Part shown: piece by piece, positions 55,143 to 62,040 of the stretch | Position numbering within the stretch: the stretch's first letter is position 1 | Layout of the letters: the number at the start of each line of letters is the position of its first letter | Virus record (IMG/VR): IMGVR_UViG_3300035181_002074 | Span: 1-64,000 of that record | DNA length: 64,000 bases | DNA from: a virus | Reading direction: 5' to 3' (one strand) | Program-made: the position numbers and the translations under genes | The notes under the pieces: generated by a model | Told to the model about the DNA's origin: nothing | Seen by the model: the letters and a program-made list of their open reading frames with translations, nothing else | The model's database searches: none

Positions 55143-55617
55143 TCCAAATATTCTCCACTTGTACCTTGGCTTCGAAAAATCTTTCATGGGCGGCTTCTAC
55201 ATCACCCATGTGCCTTAATAATTGCGCAGCATAAGGCTTGTTTAATTGTTCGGCTAATTTGGCCATATCAGTGTAACCAGTTTTGCCTAAAGTTTCAAAC
55301 CATCCAGCAACCTTCATGGTAATCTTGTAACCAGTGAACTTACATAAAAAATAAATAGCGTTCCCTATTAACCACATCTGGAAATCTAGATGTTTATTGG
55401 GTTCGGCGTCATTTCGCTTCAGTAAAGATTCAATTATCATGATATGATCGTATTCATCTTGGCGAATACGTATTAAGGCTAATTGATCGGCATCATTTTT
55501 GGCTGCTTCTTGGTGGCCTTTATATGCCCAAAACGCGGCTATTTCACCTGCATGAGCTTTTTGCAGCTGCTTGATGAATTTATCTTCATTACTCATAGCC
55601 CACTTAGCGTGATTCAT
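55111..55617 (-). CDS. ferritin-like di-iron protein
   Basis: 168 residues, helical. HAGEIAAFWAYKGHQEAA, IRQDEYDHIMIIESLL and MGDVEAAHERFFEAKV give Glu and E/D-x-x-H positions expected for a four-helix di-iron bundle, as in rubrerythrin- or Coq7-like proteins. A hydrophobic helix pair lies near 85-115. In a phage it might protect against oxidative stress or iron; role is inferred. Its start overlaps the dUTPase stop (ATGA). Confidence 0.6.
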   Translation of the reverse strand: MNHAKWAMSNEDKFIKQLQKAHAGEIAAFWAYKGHQEAAKNDADQLALIRIRQDEYDHIMIIESLLKRNDAEPNKHLDFQMWLIGNAIYFLCKFTGYKITMKVAGWFETLGKTGYTDMAKLAEQLNKPYAAQLLRHMGDVEAAHERFFEAKVQVENIWNAADQSQENS

Positions 55618-56084
55618 TTGCCGGAACTCCCGAAACCTTGATCACCGCGAGATGAGTCACTTAGATTGTAAGTCTCGATAATTTCTTCTGCATAGGTGTC
55701 ATAGATTAAACCTTGGGCAATCTTGTCGCCTTGGTTTACATAATAGCCGAAACCTGAGCGATCTGGACTTATCGTACCAATTTTATCTTTGTTGCTAAAA
55801 TTATGTAAAATAACCTTGATTTCTCCACGGTAAGAATTATCTACTATTCCGCCGCCCGTTCTCAAACCCTTAACGGCCATACTTGAACGATCTTCGATTT
55901 TGAAAACTTGTTGCTGTTCGGTATTCCATCTGTTTTGCAATTCGATGGCAATACCAGTAGGCACAATCATGGTTGCGCCGTGCGGGATAAATACCGATTC
56001 GGATGCATATAAATCATAGCCATTGGAGCCGTCATCAGCCCTAGTTGGCAATTTAGCATCTGGATGTAATCTTTTAACTCTCAT
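55614..56084 (-). CDS. dut: dUTP diphosphatase
   Basis: 156 residues with all five motifs of the trimeric dUTPase: NGYDLYA (21-27), EDRSSMAVKG (64-73), GGIVDNSYRGE (78-88), GDKIAQGLI (119-127) and RGDQGFGSSG (146-155). It hydrolyses dUTP to dUMP and pyrophosphate, which keeps uracil out of phage DNA and feeds thymidylate synthesis. A ten-residue stretch between motifs 1 and 2 (NRWNTEQQQV) is slightly longer than usual. High certainty from motifs. Confidence 0.95.
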   Translation of the reverse strand: MRVKRLHPDAKLPTRADDGSNGYDLYASESVFIPHGATMIVPTGIAIELQNRWNTEQQQVFKIEDRSSMAVKGLRTGGGIVDNSYRGEIKVILHNFSNKDKIGTISPDRSGFGYYVNQGDKIAQGLIYDTYAEEIIETYNLSDSSRGDQGFGSSGK

Positions 56085-56085
56085 T

Positions 56086-56319
56086 TTAAAGCTTCTTAAT
56101 CTTTGTTTTTGGTTTAGCCGTAAGATCCACAGATAGATTACCGTACACTTCGATAGTCAGCTTAGCAAGGCTTCTGGCAGACAGGTCAATCGAAACATGG
56201 CTAACACCTTTCATCAACTTGCCGTCCATGTATAATTCCATATTACTACCGGTAGATAATCCAGTTGCGCCAGCTTTTGGTTGTAATGAAAATTTATGTC
56301 CGATAGTTTTTTTACTCAT
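56086..56319 (-). CDS. hypothetical protein
   Basis: 77 residues, strand-rich: MSKKTIGHKFSLQPKAGATG, MELYMDGKLMKGVSHVSIDL, LTIEVYGNLSVDL, basic C-terminus. It resembles small phage proteins that carry one beta-sandwich; no name. Stop one base before the dUTPase start. Confidence 0.55.
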   Translation of the reverse strand: MSKKTIGHKFSLQPKAGATGLSTGSNMELYMDGKLMKGVSHVSIDLSARSLAKLTIEVYGNLSVDLTAKPKTKIKKL

Positions 56320-56647
56320 ATGTTTCTCCTGCCTTTAATGGGGCGTCATGGAAGATTCCGTTTGCATCAGCTTCTTCATATTTTATATTACCTAAGATAA
56401 TATCTTGCTGGATTTTCATCCAAACTTTAAATTCTTTAGTTTCAGTCATTCGCTTGAAAGCAAGCGCTTGGTTCTCGCTTTGTTTTCGACTGTCTTGAGA
56501 CTTACCTTCAGCTCCGCTTGCTCGATGTACAATACGGCAGGCGCTTGATGTCTTCTGTTTTTTTTGCCCTCCGTTACCTGAGCCTACATAAAAATGCACA
56601 TCAAAATCTTTTCTAGTTAATGTAAAACATTTGGTTTGCTTTCTCAT
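56312..56647 (-). CDS. release-factor-like protein with GGQ motif
   Basis: 111 residues. GSGNGGQKKQKTSSACRIVH (22-41) followed by SGAEGKSQDSRKQSENQALA (44-63) is the catalytic domain of class I release factors and of ribosome rescue factors such as ArfB/ICT1. The GGQ at 26-28 enters the peptidyl-transferase centre and triggers peptide release. No stop-codon recognition domain is present. The C-terminus is not the long basic tail used by ArfB but an acidic end (YEEADANGIFHDAP), so the way it recognises ribosomes must differ. It probably acts on host or phage ribosomes, for example to rescue stalled ones. Confidence 0.8.
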   Translation of the reverse strand: MRKQTKCFTLTRKDFDVHFYVGSGNGGQKKQKTSSACRIVHRASGAEGKSQDSRKQSENQALAFKRMTETKEFKVWMKIQQDIILGNIKYEEADANGIFHDAPLKAGETYE

Positions 56648-56652
56648 ACCTT

Positions 56653-56661
56653 ATTATACCA
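56653..56661 (-). promoter_or_regulatory. extended -10 promoter element
   Basis: TGGTATAAT with five bases (AAGGT) to the ATG at 56647; no clear -35 box. Same TGG-extended, near-leaderless type as elsewhere on this strand. Confidence 0.4.
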
Positions 56662-56666
56662 TAAGT

Positions 56667-56906
56667 TTACTTCCAAAATTCTGGGTCAGCTAATTCATGG
56701 CCTGCAAATATACCTTCCAAATAGCCGATGAGAAATCCGTCTACGACACATTTACCGAATTCACCTTCGCCTTTGTGTCTCTTCTTTTCTTCCTTCATAA
56801 CCTTAATTGCCATTTTATTGAGTTTAACGATAAGATCATGACGCTTAATCAAATGCTGACTGTGCGCGATTAATTCTTCGGGAGTCATTTTCTTTACGTT
56901 TTTCAT
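56667..56906 (-). CDS. hypothetical helical protein
   Basis: 79 residues, mostly helix, charged (MTPEELIAHSQHLIKRHDLI; MAIKVMKEEKKRHKGEGEFG) with a Gly-rich C-terminal part (GFLIGYLEGIFAGHELA). ATGA overlap with the gene upstream. Confidence 0.55.
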   Translation of the reverse strand: MKNVKKMTPEELIAHSQHLIKRHDLIVKLNKMAIKVMKEEKKRHKGEGEFGKCVVDGFLIGYLEGIFAGHELADPEFWK

Positions 56907-57223
56907 TTTTTCTTCTTTCTTGGTTTTCGTTTAGACATGGCTGTCGCACATTGTAACCTGATCTTGTTCCACTCCATCATACCGTACCTTTGGGTAAATT
57001 CATCTCTCAGTGTCTTGACGGTGAATCCAAACGAGAAGCTTAATGGATTAACGTTCCCATCTTTGATCATCATCACTATGGCATTTACTTTCATGGCTTC
57101 TTTTTCACCGAGAACCTGATTAAACACCGTAGCGTATAGATCTGCTGTATAATAGGCCACGACGGCATCATTATTAGATACCGATTCGAGGACTTTATCA
57201 ATCAGGCGTTTACCAAATTTCAT
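56903..57223 (-). CDS. hypothetical protein
   Basis: 106 residues, alpha/beta, with very basic C-terminus (MSKRKPRKKKK). Not recognised. The basic tail may bind nucleic acid. Confidence 0.55.
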   Translation of the reverse strand: MKFGKRLIDKVLESVSNNDAVVAYYTADLYATVFNQVLGEKEAMKVNAIVMMIKDGNVNPLSFSFGFTVKTLRDEFTQRYGMMEWNKIRLQCATAMSKRKPRKKKK

Positions 57224-57224
57224 A

Positions 57225-57296
57225 TTAAAATTGTAAATCTAAAGCTAGGGCTAGGAATATTGCTAATACCGTATAGGCGATTAAAAGGTTATGCAC
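57225..57296 (-). CDS. possible 23-residue membrane peptide, GTG start
   Basis: HNLLIAYTVLAIFLALALD is one hydrophobic segment. GTG start inside the end of the gene upstream, stop two bases before the next ATG. Fills the only gap here; weak. Confidence 0.3.
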   Translation of the reverse strand: MHNLLIAYTVLAIFLALALDLQF

Positions 57297-57463
57297 TTGT
57301 CTTTATCCCTAAAGTAATTCATCATGTTAAAAGTCACATTATTACACTGCACCACTAAAGTAGTCCGATTAGAATTAAATCCCACAGAAATGAATTGCCT
57401 ATTATTACCTTCGCATTGCTGTATACCCATTTTGATTAATAATGCCATCGAAATACAAGTCAT
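57281..57463 (-). CDS. small protein with weak secretion-like start
   Basis: 60 residues, MTCISMALLIKMGIQQCEGN then strand-like FISVGFNSNRTTLVVQCNNV. Possible cleavable or lipid-type start but without a clear lipobox. ATGA overlap with the gene upstream. Confidence 0.5.
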   Translation of the reverse strand: MTCISMALLIKMGIQQCEGNNRQFISVGFNSNRTTLVVQCNNVTFNMMNYFRDKDKCITF

Positions 57464-57798
57464 TTTCTTCTCCTCATAGCGATATTTAACATGATCTTTG
57501 AAACTTCGATAGAGTTTAATCGTGTTAATAAAAAATCAGTAACCTGCTTGTTCGAGTATTCCCAATAATAACCTTCCATTAAAGCTAAAGGAATCTTCTG
57601 GGCTTTACGGCGTAAATCTTTTTGGCAATTATTAATCGCCACTCTAATCATAGAGTGACTAATATAATGCTCATCACCAAGTTCTGGGCTCCCCCAAGTA
57701 TGGTACACCGAACTGGTTCGCGTACCGGCAGTACCTTGGGTGTAATTAATAGTGAAATTGCTTGAGGATACGTTCCTTTGGTGTTTAGCCCAACTCAT
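57460..57798 (-). CDS. hypothetical protein
   Basis: 112 residues. MSWAKHQRNVSSSNFTINYT, a Thr/Ser-rich stretch, and a helical C-terminal half with basic end. Not recognised. Coupled on both sides by ATGA overlaps. Confidence 0.55.
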   Translation of the reverse strand: MSWAKHQRNVSSSNFTINYTQGTAGTRTSSVYHTWGSPELGDEHYISHSMIRVAINNCQKDLRRKAQKIPLALMEGYYWEYSNKQVTDFLLTRLNSIEVSKIMLNIAMRRRK

Positions 57799-58130
57799 TT
57801 TTTCCGATCCAAAAAGTATTTATGAACAAGGTTAGCCGCCATTGGGTTATTCAACCGCATTTCCATGAGCATATCGTCCAAATTAATCAGTTCAGCACCG
57901 TCTACAATCCCTACATCGGGTTTACCTTCGCGCCAGATACCTTGGGCTGTCACCACAGTTCCCGTAGCTTCGTCCACTAATACGGTGCCACGTTTGGTCA
58001 CAACCTTAATAATCTGCGGCAGGGCGCCTTCTGCGGCCTTTGGGGAGCCTACAATAACGGCTTCACCTTTAGATAGTTTTTCTAGTAGATCATTAATTGC
58101 GCCAGTGGGTTTTTTAGTGGGTTTCTTCAT
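57795..58130 (-). CDS. hypothetical protein
   Basis: 111 residues. Lys-rich start (MKKPTKKPTGAINDLLEKLS), a beta-rich centre (GTVLVDEATGTVVTAQGIW) and a helical end. Not recognised. Confidence 0.55.
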   Translation of the reverse strand: MKKPTKKPTGAINDLLEKLSKGEAVIVGSPKAAEGALPQIIKVVTKRGTVLVDEATGTVVTAQGIWREGKPDVGIVDGAELINLDDMLMEMRLNNPMAANLVHKYFLDRKK

Positions 58131-58315
58131 ATTTTAATAATAACCTCTTTTTGTTCATCCGTCAACCAGATTTCATAGCATCTGGTCATTTCGTACTGCT
58201 TACGCAGCATATCGTCGGCATTAAATATAGGGTAATGCACGATTTCAAAAGGAACTTGGTACAGGTTTAAGTTGTATGATTCTATCCGATAACGGTATTG
58301 TGGCCTATCATTCAT
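58127..58315 (-). CDS. micro-gene, array VI (62 aa)
   Basis: MNDRPQYRYRIESYNLNLYQ at the start, later RCYEIWLTDEQKEVIIKI. ATGAATGA start overlaps the upstream stop. Has the N-terminal family strand and a longer C-terminal end. Confidence 0.65.
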   Translation of the reverse strand: MNDRPQYRYRIESYNLNLYQVPFEIVHYPIFNADDMLRKQYEMTRCYEIWLTDEQKEVIIKI

Positions 58316-58466
58316 ATGTCAACCTGATTTCGTATATTTTGACTATTATAAATGATGACATCCTATTATAATCATAAAACATAAGACTAGCTGCAGTAGC
58401 CGATGGTTTCCTTGGTATATAAAATCCCCCGTCCAGCATAATATCGACGCGATGATCTGGCATCAT
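58308..58466 (-). CDS. micro-gene, array VI (52 aa)
   Basis: Two ATGs in a row; MMPDHRVDIMLDGGFYIPRK at the start, C-terminal strand VKIYEIRLTYE. Confidence 0.65.
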   Translation of the reverse strand: MMPDHRVDIMLDGGFYIPRKPSATAASLMFYDYNRMSSFIIVKIYEIRLTYE

Positions 58467-58609
58467 GGCATAACCTCAATCATCCAGCCTTTGACCATAG
58501 ATTGGGATACCATAAATGCTCCAGATAGATTAATGGTGGGATCTCTTTTAACAGTATACGTGCCAGTAAACATCACAACAATGCGCCAGTGATTTAATCC
58601 GTACCCCAT
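58463..58609 (-). CDS. micro-gene, array VI (48 aa)
   Basis: MGYGLNHWRIVVMFTGTYTV at the start, C-terminal strand VKGWMIEVMP. The ATG shares a base with the cold-shock gene stop (TAATG), so it is translated behind that gene. Confidence 0.65.
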   Translation of the reverse strand: MGYGLNHWRIVVMFTGTYTVKRDPTINLSGAFMVSQSMVKGWMIEVMP

Positions 58610-58809
58610 TATTTTTTCACCACATTTTTGGCTTCTAACCCCTTTGGGTTTTCATAAAGATCGAATTCAACTTTATCTCCGCAACTTAAAAGTTTGTAAC
58701 CCTTATCAACAATACTCGAAAAATGCACGAATGCACTTCTGCCATCTTCAAGCTTGATATATCCGTAACCTTTTTTAGCGTCAAACCAATCTACTACACC
58801 CGTTTGCAT
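58609..58809 (-). CDS. cold-shock domain protein
   Basis: 66 residues, the size of bacterial CspA. MQTGVVDWFDAKKGYGYIKL contains the first RNA-binding motif (KGYGYI) and AFVHFSSI the second. Single-strand RNA/DNA binding, RNA chaperone. It ends in AKNVVKK. The N-terminal Trp-Phe-Asp is typical. It starts 16 bases inside the end of the gene upstream and heads array VI, so it may be co-expressed with the micro-genes. Confidence 0.9.
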   Translation of the reverse strand: MQTGVVDWFDAKKGYGYIKLEDGRSAFVHFSSIVDKGYKLLSCGDKVEFDLYENPKGLEAKNVVKK

Positions 58810-59012
58810 TTCTTTTTACTTTCTTTAATTTCTAGGAAAAAACCCGCAACAAAATCGACCGGATTATACGGATCATGAGCCACCGATGTCGGGTCTAATA
58901 ACACTGCTTCCGGTGAGAATATCCACGAACTATCAACCAAGAGCCATTGCCCTTTTTGTCTATCTCTAAAAATCATGACCCTAATTTTTTCATTAAAATC
59001 TATTTCAGACAT
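58794..59012 (-). CDS. hypothetical protein
   Basis: 72 residues: MSEIDFNEKIRVMIFRDRQK, WLLVDSSWIFSPEAVLL, and a basic C-terminus ESKKKCKRV. The start lies in the end of the micro-gene upstream (ATGTCTGA). The first half resembles the family's strand pair (IRVMIFRDRQKGQWLLV), the second does not. Confidence 0.55.
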   Translation of the reverse strand: MSEIDFNEKIRVMIFRDRQKGQWLLVDSSWIFSPEAVLLDPTSVAHDPYNPVDFVAGFFLEIKESKKKCKRV

Positions 59013-59139
59013 ATACGCGGTACACCTTCCTGTCGGCTGGCCAATATATTGGAATCTTATAGGAGTCTCGGATAATTGTGTAGGTTAATGCTCCTCTTTC
59101 ATAAAAATTAATAGCAATAAACAATTGATACTTAATCAT
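59005..59139 (-). CDS. micro-gene, array VI (44 aa)
   Basis: MIKYQLFIAINFYERGALTY at the start, C-terminal strand RKVYRVYV. ATGATTAA overlaps the upstream TAA. Confidence 0.7.
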   Translation of the reverse strand: MIKYQLFIAINFYERGALTYTIIRDSYKIPIYWPADRKVYRVYV

Positions 59140-59269
59140 AGATCATTATTAAATACATTTTTCGGTCAATTTCATATGGATCAAAAGTGTTTGACATGTC
59201 ATGTGGGTAAACTGGTGCAATCCTTTGAAAGTTTGGTCTCAGTGGAATGAAAATAGTTATAGTTATCAT
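59132..59269 (-). CDS. micro-gene, array VI (45 aa)
   Basis: MITITIFIPLRPNFQRIAPV at the start, C-terminal strand RKMYLIMIYD. ATGA overlap with the gene upstream. Confidence 0.65.
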   Translation of the reverse strand: MITITIFIPLRPNFQRIAPVYPHDMSNTFDPYEIDRKMYLIMIYD

Positions 59270-59514
59270 TCTTTACCTTCAATATCATCATAGCCGTAAA
59301 ATTTTGATAGCGAGTCTATTTTATCCACTACTTCTTTGTTAAAGCCATAATATTCACCATAAAAGCATAAAACGGCGATCAATGGAATATGACTCACTAC
59401 TGCAATGTCGGTGGCAGTATTAGACCAATTAAAATTCTCTTTAGCTTTCTCTTTTTCAAAAATTCCTTTAATCCAGTGATAGTTTCCTCTGTATCTATTG
59501 ATGTCAATTTTCAT
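59266..59514 (-). CDS. hypothetical protein
   Basis: 82 residues from the ATG at 59514 that overlaps the upstream stop. MKIDINRYRGNYHWIKGIFE, a hydrophobic stretch IAVVSHIPLIAVLCFYG that is short for a membrane segment, and an acidic end. Not recognised. Confidence 0.55.
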   Translation of the reverse strand: MKIDINRYRGNYHWIKGIFEKEKAKENFNWSNTATDIAVVSHIPLIAVLCFYGEYYGFNKEVVDKIDSLSKFYGYDDIEGKE

Positions 59515-59644
59515 TTTGTAGCCTATCTTGGATGACTTTGCTTTGGTGGTCAACTTGCTGGGCGATATTATTAACTACAACGATGCACTGATGGGCTATC
59601 AGGAATAGACACGCTATCATTACAATGGATAATACTAACCTCAT
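59504..59644 (-). CDS. small membrane-anchored protein (46 aa)
   Basis: MRLVLSIVMIACLFLIAHQC is one membrane segment with two Cys; the tail (NNIAQQVDHQSKVIQDRLQN) is coiled-coil-like. Start decided by the promoter 59652-59680; longer frames start upstream of the promoter. Confidence 0.6.
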   Translation of the reverse strand: MRLVLSIVMIACLFLIAHQCIVVVNNIAQQVDHQSKVIQDRLQNEN

Positions 59645-59651
59645 TCTAAAT

Positions 59652-59680
59652 ATAATACCACAATAAAGCGATTTAGTCAA
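59652..59680 (-). promoter_or_regulatory. early promoter, leaderless type
   Basis: TTGACT-N17-TATTAT with TGG before the -10 box; seven bases to the ATG at 59644. Three bases separate it from the plus-strand late motif of the lysozyme gene. Confidence 0.65.
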
Positions 59681-59683
59681 CCC

Positions 59684-59693
59684 CCTAATATTC
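59684..59693 (+). promoter_or_regulatory. late promoter-like motif CCTAATATTC
   Basis: Five bases before the ATG of the lysozyme gene; a leader of at most a few bases would result. Confidence 0.5.
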
Positions 59694-59698
59694 ATAGT

Positions 59699-60127
59699 AT
59701 GAAAACTAATCAAAAAGGTCTGGATTTAATTAAAAGTTTCGAGGGGTTACGTCTACATAGCTATCAAGATAGCGTAGGAATATGGACCATCGGGTACGGC
59801 TCTACCGGTGCTGATATCATCGCTGGAATGACTTGGACGGAAGCTCAAGCCGATGCCAGAATGGCGCAAGACTTAGCTAAATTTGAGCAAGGGGTATCGG
59901 AAGCTTTAACCGTTACAGTAACAGAAAACCAATTCGCAGCAATGGTAGCGCTGGCGTATAATGTGGGGTTAGGTAATTTTAAAAGCAGCACATTACTGAA
60001 GAAAGTAAATGCACAAGATTTTGCCGAAGCAGCAAAACAGTTCTTGCGTTGGAACAAAGCTGGTGGTAAAGTATTAGCTGGGCTTACTAGAAGACGAGAA
60101 GCAGAAAAAGCACTATTTGAGGAGTAG
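59699..60127 (+). CDS. endolysin, T4-type lysozyme (GH24)
   Basis: 142 residues. Opening SFEGLRLHSYQDSVGIWTIG holds the catalytic triad Glu15, Asp24 and Thr30 of GH24 lysozymes; FAAMVALAYNVGLGNFKSST and FLRWNKAGGKVLAGLTRRRE are the other conserved helices. It cleaves the MurNAc-GlcNAc bond of peptidoglycan at lysis. No signal peptide, so a holin is needed for release. It has its own late motif and lies away from the other plus-strand genes. Confidence 0.95.
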   Translation: MKTNQKGLDLIKSFEGLRLHSYQDSVGIWTIGYGSTGADIIAGMTWTEAQADARMAQDLAKFEQGVSEALTVTVTENQFAAMVALAYNVGLGNFKSSTLLKKVNAQDFAEAAKQFLRWNKAGGKVLAGLTRRREAEKALFEE

Positions 60128-60129
60128 AA

Positions 60130-60432
60130 ATGATTTACGACGATGACAGCTATCTATGGGGCTACGGTGGCGGTGAATCTGCAGCTAAACCACTTGTGAC
60201 ATCATCTAGAGATGATATTTATAAATACTCGATGCGTATCAGAGATCTGACCAAAACTGCGATGATCAGTAAAGAAGAAACTGTGGAACTGGAAGACCTT
60301 AGAAAAAAAATTGAGGACATTAGAAGTACTTGCTGGCACGACTGGGAAGTTACTGTTTTATTTCAATTCCCAAAAAGATTATGTAAGCGCTGCGACAAAG
60401 AAGATACCTCTTTTAATCACAGCGCCAAATAA
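60130..60432 (+). CDS. hypothetical protein with C-terminal Cys motif
   Basis: 100 residues: acidic Tyr-rich start (MIYDDDSYLWGYGGGESAAK), central helix (EETVELEDLRKKIEDI), then CWHDWEVTVLFQFPKRLCKR, with C ... C-x2-C giving a possible metal site. Co-transcribed with the lysozyme (two-base gap). Unknown. Confidence 0.6.
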   Translation: MIYDDDSYLWGYGGGESAAKPLVTSSRDDIYKYSMRIRDLTKTAMISKEETVELEDLRKKIEDIRSTCWHDWEVTVLFQFPKRLCKRCDKEDTSFNHSAK

Positions 60433-60433
60433 T

Positions 60434-60613
60434 TTAAGATAAATCGACTTTTAATACTTTAGCAGTACCAATAGTTAAAGCAATTGCGGGTATAAATAAT
60501 CCCACTAATCCAAATGATAGGCTTTTTTTGAAACATAGTATGATTCCATAAAGATGGATACCTATGCTTGCAATAATTAACCCAGACAGTAAAATAACTA
60601 ATAATAAGCTCAT
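60434..60613 (-). CDS. small membrane protein (59 aa)
   Basis: Two hydrophobic segments (LLLVILLSGLIIASIGIHLY and SFGLVGLFIPAIALTIGTA) with a basic loop (CFKKS) between them. Size and layout would fit a class II holin or an immunity protein, but it is on the strand opposite to the lysozyme. CAGGAA before the ATG. Confidence 0.5.
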   Translation of the reverse strand: MSLLLVILLSGLIIASIGIHLYGIILCFKKSLSFGLVGLFIPAIALTIGTAKVLKVDLS

Positions 60614-60614
60614 A

Positions 60615-61532
60615 TTAATTCCTGTGAATTAGGTCATCACCTGTAAGAGTGTTCTCTAGGCAAAGACCATTAGTGTTCACTTTTTCATCTTTTGCTTTTT
60701 GACATGCTTGGTTAAGTTTTACAACAGAATCATGCAAACTTGCATCTTCGGTCGGAGCAGCGGTTGATTGATAGCTTGGACGGATAGCTTTAAGTGTCTT
60801 GGCTTCGACATTTAAAAAGAATCTTACGTAATCAGGTGGTACGGCCATTGCATACCCCAAAGAACCTTGTCCTGCAAAAGCTAATCCAGTTAATTCACCT
60901 TTTTTATTGAAAATCGGTGAACCGGATGAACCGGGCATAATTGTCGCTGTTACTAGTTGTGACTGATAGCTTTCATAAATAGGTAATCCACCTACTAAAC
61001 CGCAAATAAATCCCATAGCTGGATCTTTAAAGTCATCATCAGTACATTTACGCATTCCAATTAAGATCGTAATAATTTGAGACCCACTAAAATGTCCGGC
61101 AGTAACCGTTGTAGGCAATAAAGCTGGGTGACCCACAATAAATGCAGGTTCATAATAGTTTAAAGAGTCTGCGGCTAAGTTCACTCCAGTGCCAAGGTTT
61201 TCAGCAATCTGAATTAAACATAAATCGTGAGTTTGGGATGGCTTATAAGAAACAACGGTATTTAATTTGCCGTCATCAGTGCGAACCAATCCACCATTTT
61301 TTACGACACCACATACGTGACGGTTCGTCAAAATAAACGAGCCGTTACTTGTAGAAGAAAGAATTACTCCACTTCCACCACTATTTTGCGCCATATTTAC
61401 AATAGATACGGACACAGTTGCTAATTCTGCATTTGTGGTTGGGCGAATACGATTGTCACTCCATCGCTCGTGCAATAATATTATTCCTAATAGAAGGGCA
61501 AGTGCCCCAGTTGCTAAACCTAACTTTTTCAA
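60615..61532 (-). CDS. membrane-anchored trypsin-like serine protease
   Basis: 305 residues. N-terminal signal anchor (LGLATGALALLLGIILL), then a chymotrypsin fold with His72 in FILTNRHVCG, Asp103 in THDLCLIQI and Ser203 in MPGSSGSPIFN. No PDZ domain, unlike DegP. It would work in the periplasm, on host or phage envelope proteins. Start codon is TTG, overlapping the upstream TGA, with AGGAG in front; no better start exists. The C-terminal 60 residues form a Cys-containing helical tail. Confidence 0.75.
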   Translation of the reverse strand: MKKLGLATGALALLLGIILLHERWSDNRIRPTTNAELATVSVSIVNMAQNSGGSGVILSSTSNGSFILTNRHVCGVVKNGGLVRTDDGKLNTVVSYKPSQTHDLCLIQIAENLGTGVNLAADSLNYYEPAFIVGHPALLPTTVTAGHFSGSQIITILIGMRKCTDDDFKDPAMGFICGLVGGLPIYESYQSQLVTATIMPGSSGSPIFNKKGELTGLAFAGQGSLGYAMAVPPDYVRFFLNVEAKTLKAIRPSYQSTAAPTEDASLHDSVVKLNQACQKAKDEKVNTNGLCLENTLTGDDLIHRN

Positions 61533-62035
61533 AATGAAACTCCTAACGTTAAACCTGTAGTGCGATTTTGTAAGTAAAATGCTCCAGCCGTGACCGCTCC
61601 GAAAACACGCTTGGTAGCTATAACCCCATATTCTGGAGAGTTAAATTTATTGATATTGGAATATGCCATGGCTCCTAAGAATACCCCGCTGCCACTGCGC
61701 TCGGTAGTTTTCTCGGCTAATTGTTCTTTGTATTTCTCTATCTCTTTTTTTGTTTCTTCTGTGGTATTTTGGGTGGTTGTCCCTTTATCGGTAATACGAG
61801 TTTCTTTTGTTTTTGTTCCGTCTGGATGAGTAGTTTCTGTAATGATGACAATCTTATTCTTTTGCTCCACCTTATCGGAAGTTTTTTCCGTTTTAGTTAC
61901 TTCTTTGATTACTTCTTTGATTTCAATCTTGGTCACAGTCTTAGTTGGTGATACCCAATATCCGAGCCCGAACACTCCTAAGAGGAGAGCAGCGGCAATT
62001 AATTTAGCTTGTAAAGTGCTTAAGTCAATCTTCAT
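61529..62035 (-). CDS. membrane-anchored coiled-coil protein with beta-hairpin end
   Basis: 168 residues. One N-terminal membrane segment (LIAAALLLGVFGLGYWV), a Lys/Glu/Thr-rich region (about 35-115) likely to be extended or coiled coil (EVIKEVTKTEKTSDKVEQKN, ETKKEIEKYKEQLAEKT), then a Gly-rich strand end that closes in Phe (FGAVTAGAFYLQNR, TTGLTLGVSF). The layout, inner-membrane anchor plus a periplasm-spanning rod, is spanin-like, but the lysis context is on the other strand. The end resembles that of the secreted protein at 17401. Confidence 0.55.
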   Translation of the reverse strand: MKIDLSTLQAKLIAAALLLGVFGLGYWVSPTKTVTKIEIKEVIKEVTKTEKTSDKVEQKNKIVIITETTHPDGTKTKETRITDKGTTTQNTTEETKKEIEKYKEQLAEKTTERSGSGVFLGAMAYSNINKFNSPEYGVIATKRVFGAVTAGAFYLQNRTTGLTLGVSF

Positions 62036-62040
62036 ATATT

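Noticed and set aside
60434-60613. Firm holin call
   Set aside because: Two membrane segments fit, but it is on the strand opposite to the endolysin and other small membrane proteins in the window fit as well.
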